This document shows positions 5,023 through 5,180 of a stretch of DNA of 5,180 nucleotides, one piece after another. This DNA is from an uncultured Erysipelotrichaceae bacterium. Its GTDB lineage: Bacteria > Bacillota_I > Bacilli_A > Erysipelotrichales > Erysipelotrichaceae. Both the position numbers and the translations under genes were made by a program. Positions within the stretch are counted from its first letter, which is position 1; every line of letters begins with the position of its first letter. The notes under the pieces were generated by a model that ran no database searches, had not been told where the DNA came from, and worked only from the letters and a program-made list of their open reading frames with translations. The stretch spans positions 1 through 5,180 of the forward strand of contig CADBPK010000166.1 in NCBI GenBank assembly GCA_902796465.1. The letters run 5' to 3'.

Positions 5023-5180
5023 ATGCTGAAAAGAAAGATAATGAATGAGCTTTGGAAATGGAAAAGCAATACAAATAAGAAAGTGCTGGTAGTAACAGGA
5101 CCGAGACAATGCGGGAAAACGACCGCCATCCGTCATTTTGGTAAAGAAAACTACCAAAATATACTTGAGATCAATTTTAA
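5023..5180 (+). CDS. AAA_14/DUF4143-type ATPase, N-terminal fragment cut by window edge
   Basis: The frame starts at ATG 5023 and stays open to the window end (52 residues seen). It begins MLKRKIMNELWKWKS, then strand KKVLVVT (19-25), then a Walker A P-loop G26-P-R-Q-C-G31-K32-T33-T34 that binds ATP, and continues IRHFGKENYQNILEINF. An N-terminal R-K-I...L..W helix, a P-loop of GPRQ.GKT type and a following INF strand match the AAA_14 ATPases that usually carry a C-terminal DUF4143 domain and run to about 400 residues. Such ATPases are often multicopy and of unknown role. The SD GAGG (5010-5013) lies 9 nt before the ATG. A nearer ATG at 5016 opens a frame of only 10 codons. The gene is divergent from its neighbour and has a large palindrome directly upstream. 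Confidence 0.85.
   Translation, partial: MLKRKIMNELWKWKSNTNKKVLVVTGPRQCGKTTAIRHFGKENYQNILEINF

Noticed and set aside
4894..5157. Minus-strand Phe/Tyr-rich open frames covering the palindrome and the ATPase start
   Set aside because: They are low-complexity translations of AT-rich DNA, lack a ribosome site, and oppose a frame with a Walker A motif.

Overview
The window looks like chromosomal DNA of a low-to-moderate GC Firmicute (Bacillota), probably a gut-type clostridial or erysipelotrichial relative. The reasons are strong purine-rich Shine-Dalgarno (SD) sites before almost every gene, TATAAT-type promoters, a factor-independent terminator, and gene families typical of such genomes. This placement is an inference; no marker gene is present.

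Layout. From the left edge to about 3601 every gene is on the minus strand, so transcription runs right to left. In transcription order: a GNAT acetyltransferase (3601-3182), an ankyrin-repeat protein (3113-2445), a conserved uncharacterised Trp-rich protein (2427-1999), a two-lobed GNAT (1974-1300), two further GNATs (1228-776 and 759-376), a 54-residue small protein (299-135), and the first 13 codons of what is probably another GNAT leaving the window (40-1). Gaps are 16 to 94 nt, most genes have their own ribosome binding site, and no convincing terminator lies inside the run. It may be one long transcript started from a TATAAT box at 3644-3649.

Upstream is a separate single-gene minus-strand unit, a MYG1/UPF0160 family DHH-like predicted phosphoesterase (4708-3734). 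It has its own extended -10 promoter at its head and a stem-loop terminator at its tail. Beyond a 314-nt AT-rich divergent intergenic region, a plus-strand gene begins at 5023 and runs off the right edge. Its Walker A motif marks it as an AAA_14/DUF4143-type ATPase.

The most striking non-coding structure is a 38-bp near-perfect palindrome (4962-4999, one mismatched pair). It ends 23 nt before the ATPase start, and a degenerate copy of one arm lies 33 bp upstream of it. The second notable theme is the density of small-molecule or protein acetyltransferases: four complete and one probable partial GNAT gene in 3.6 kb, mixed with uncharacterised small proteins. Nothing shows that the genes form one pathway. 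The arrangement looks more like an accessory cluster of independent modifying enzymes than a dedicated multi-component system.
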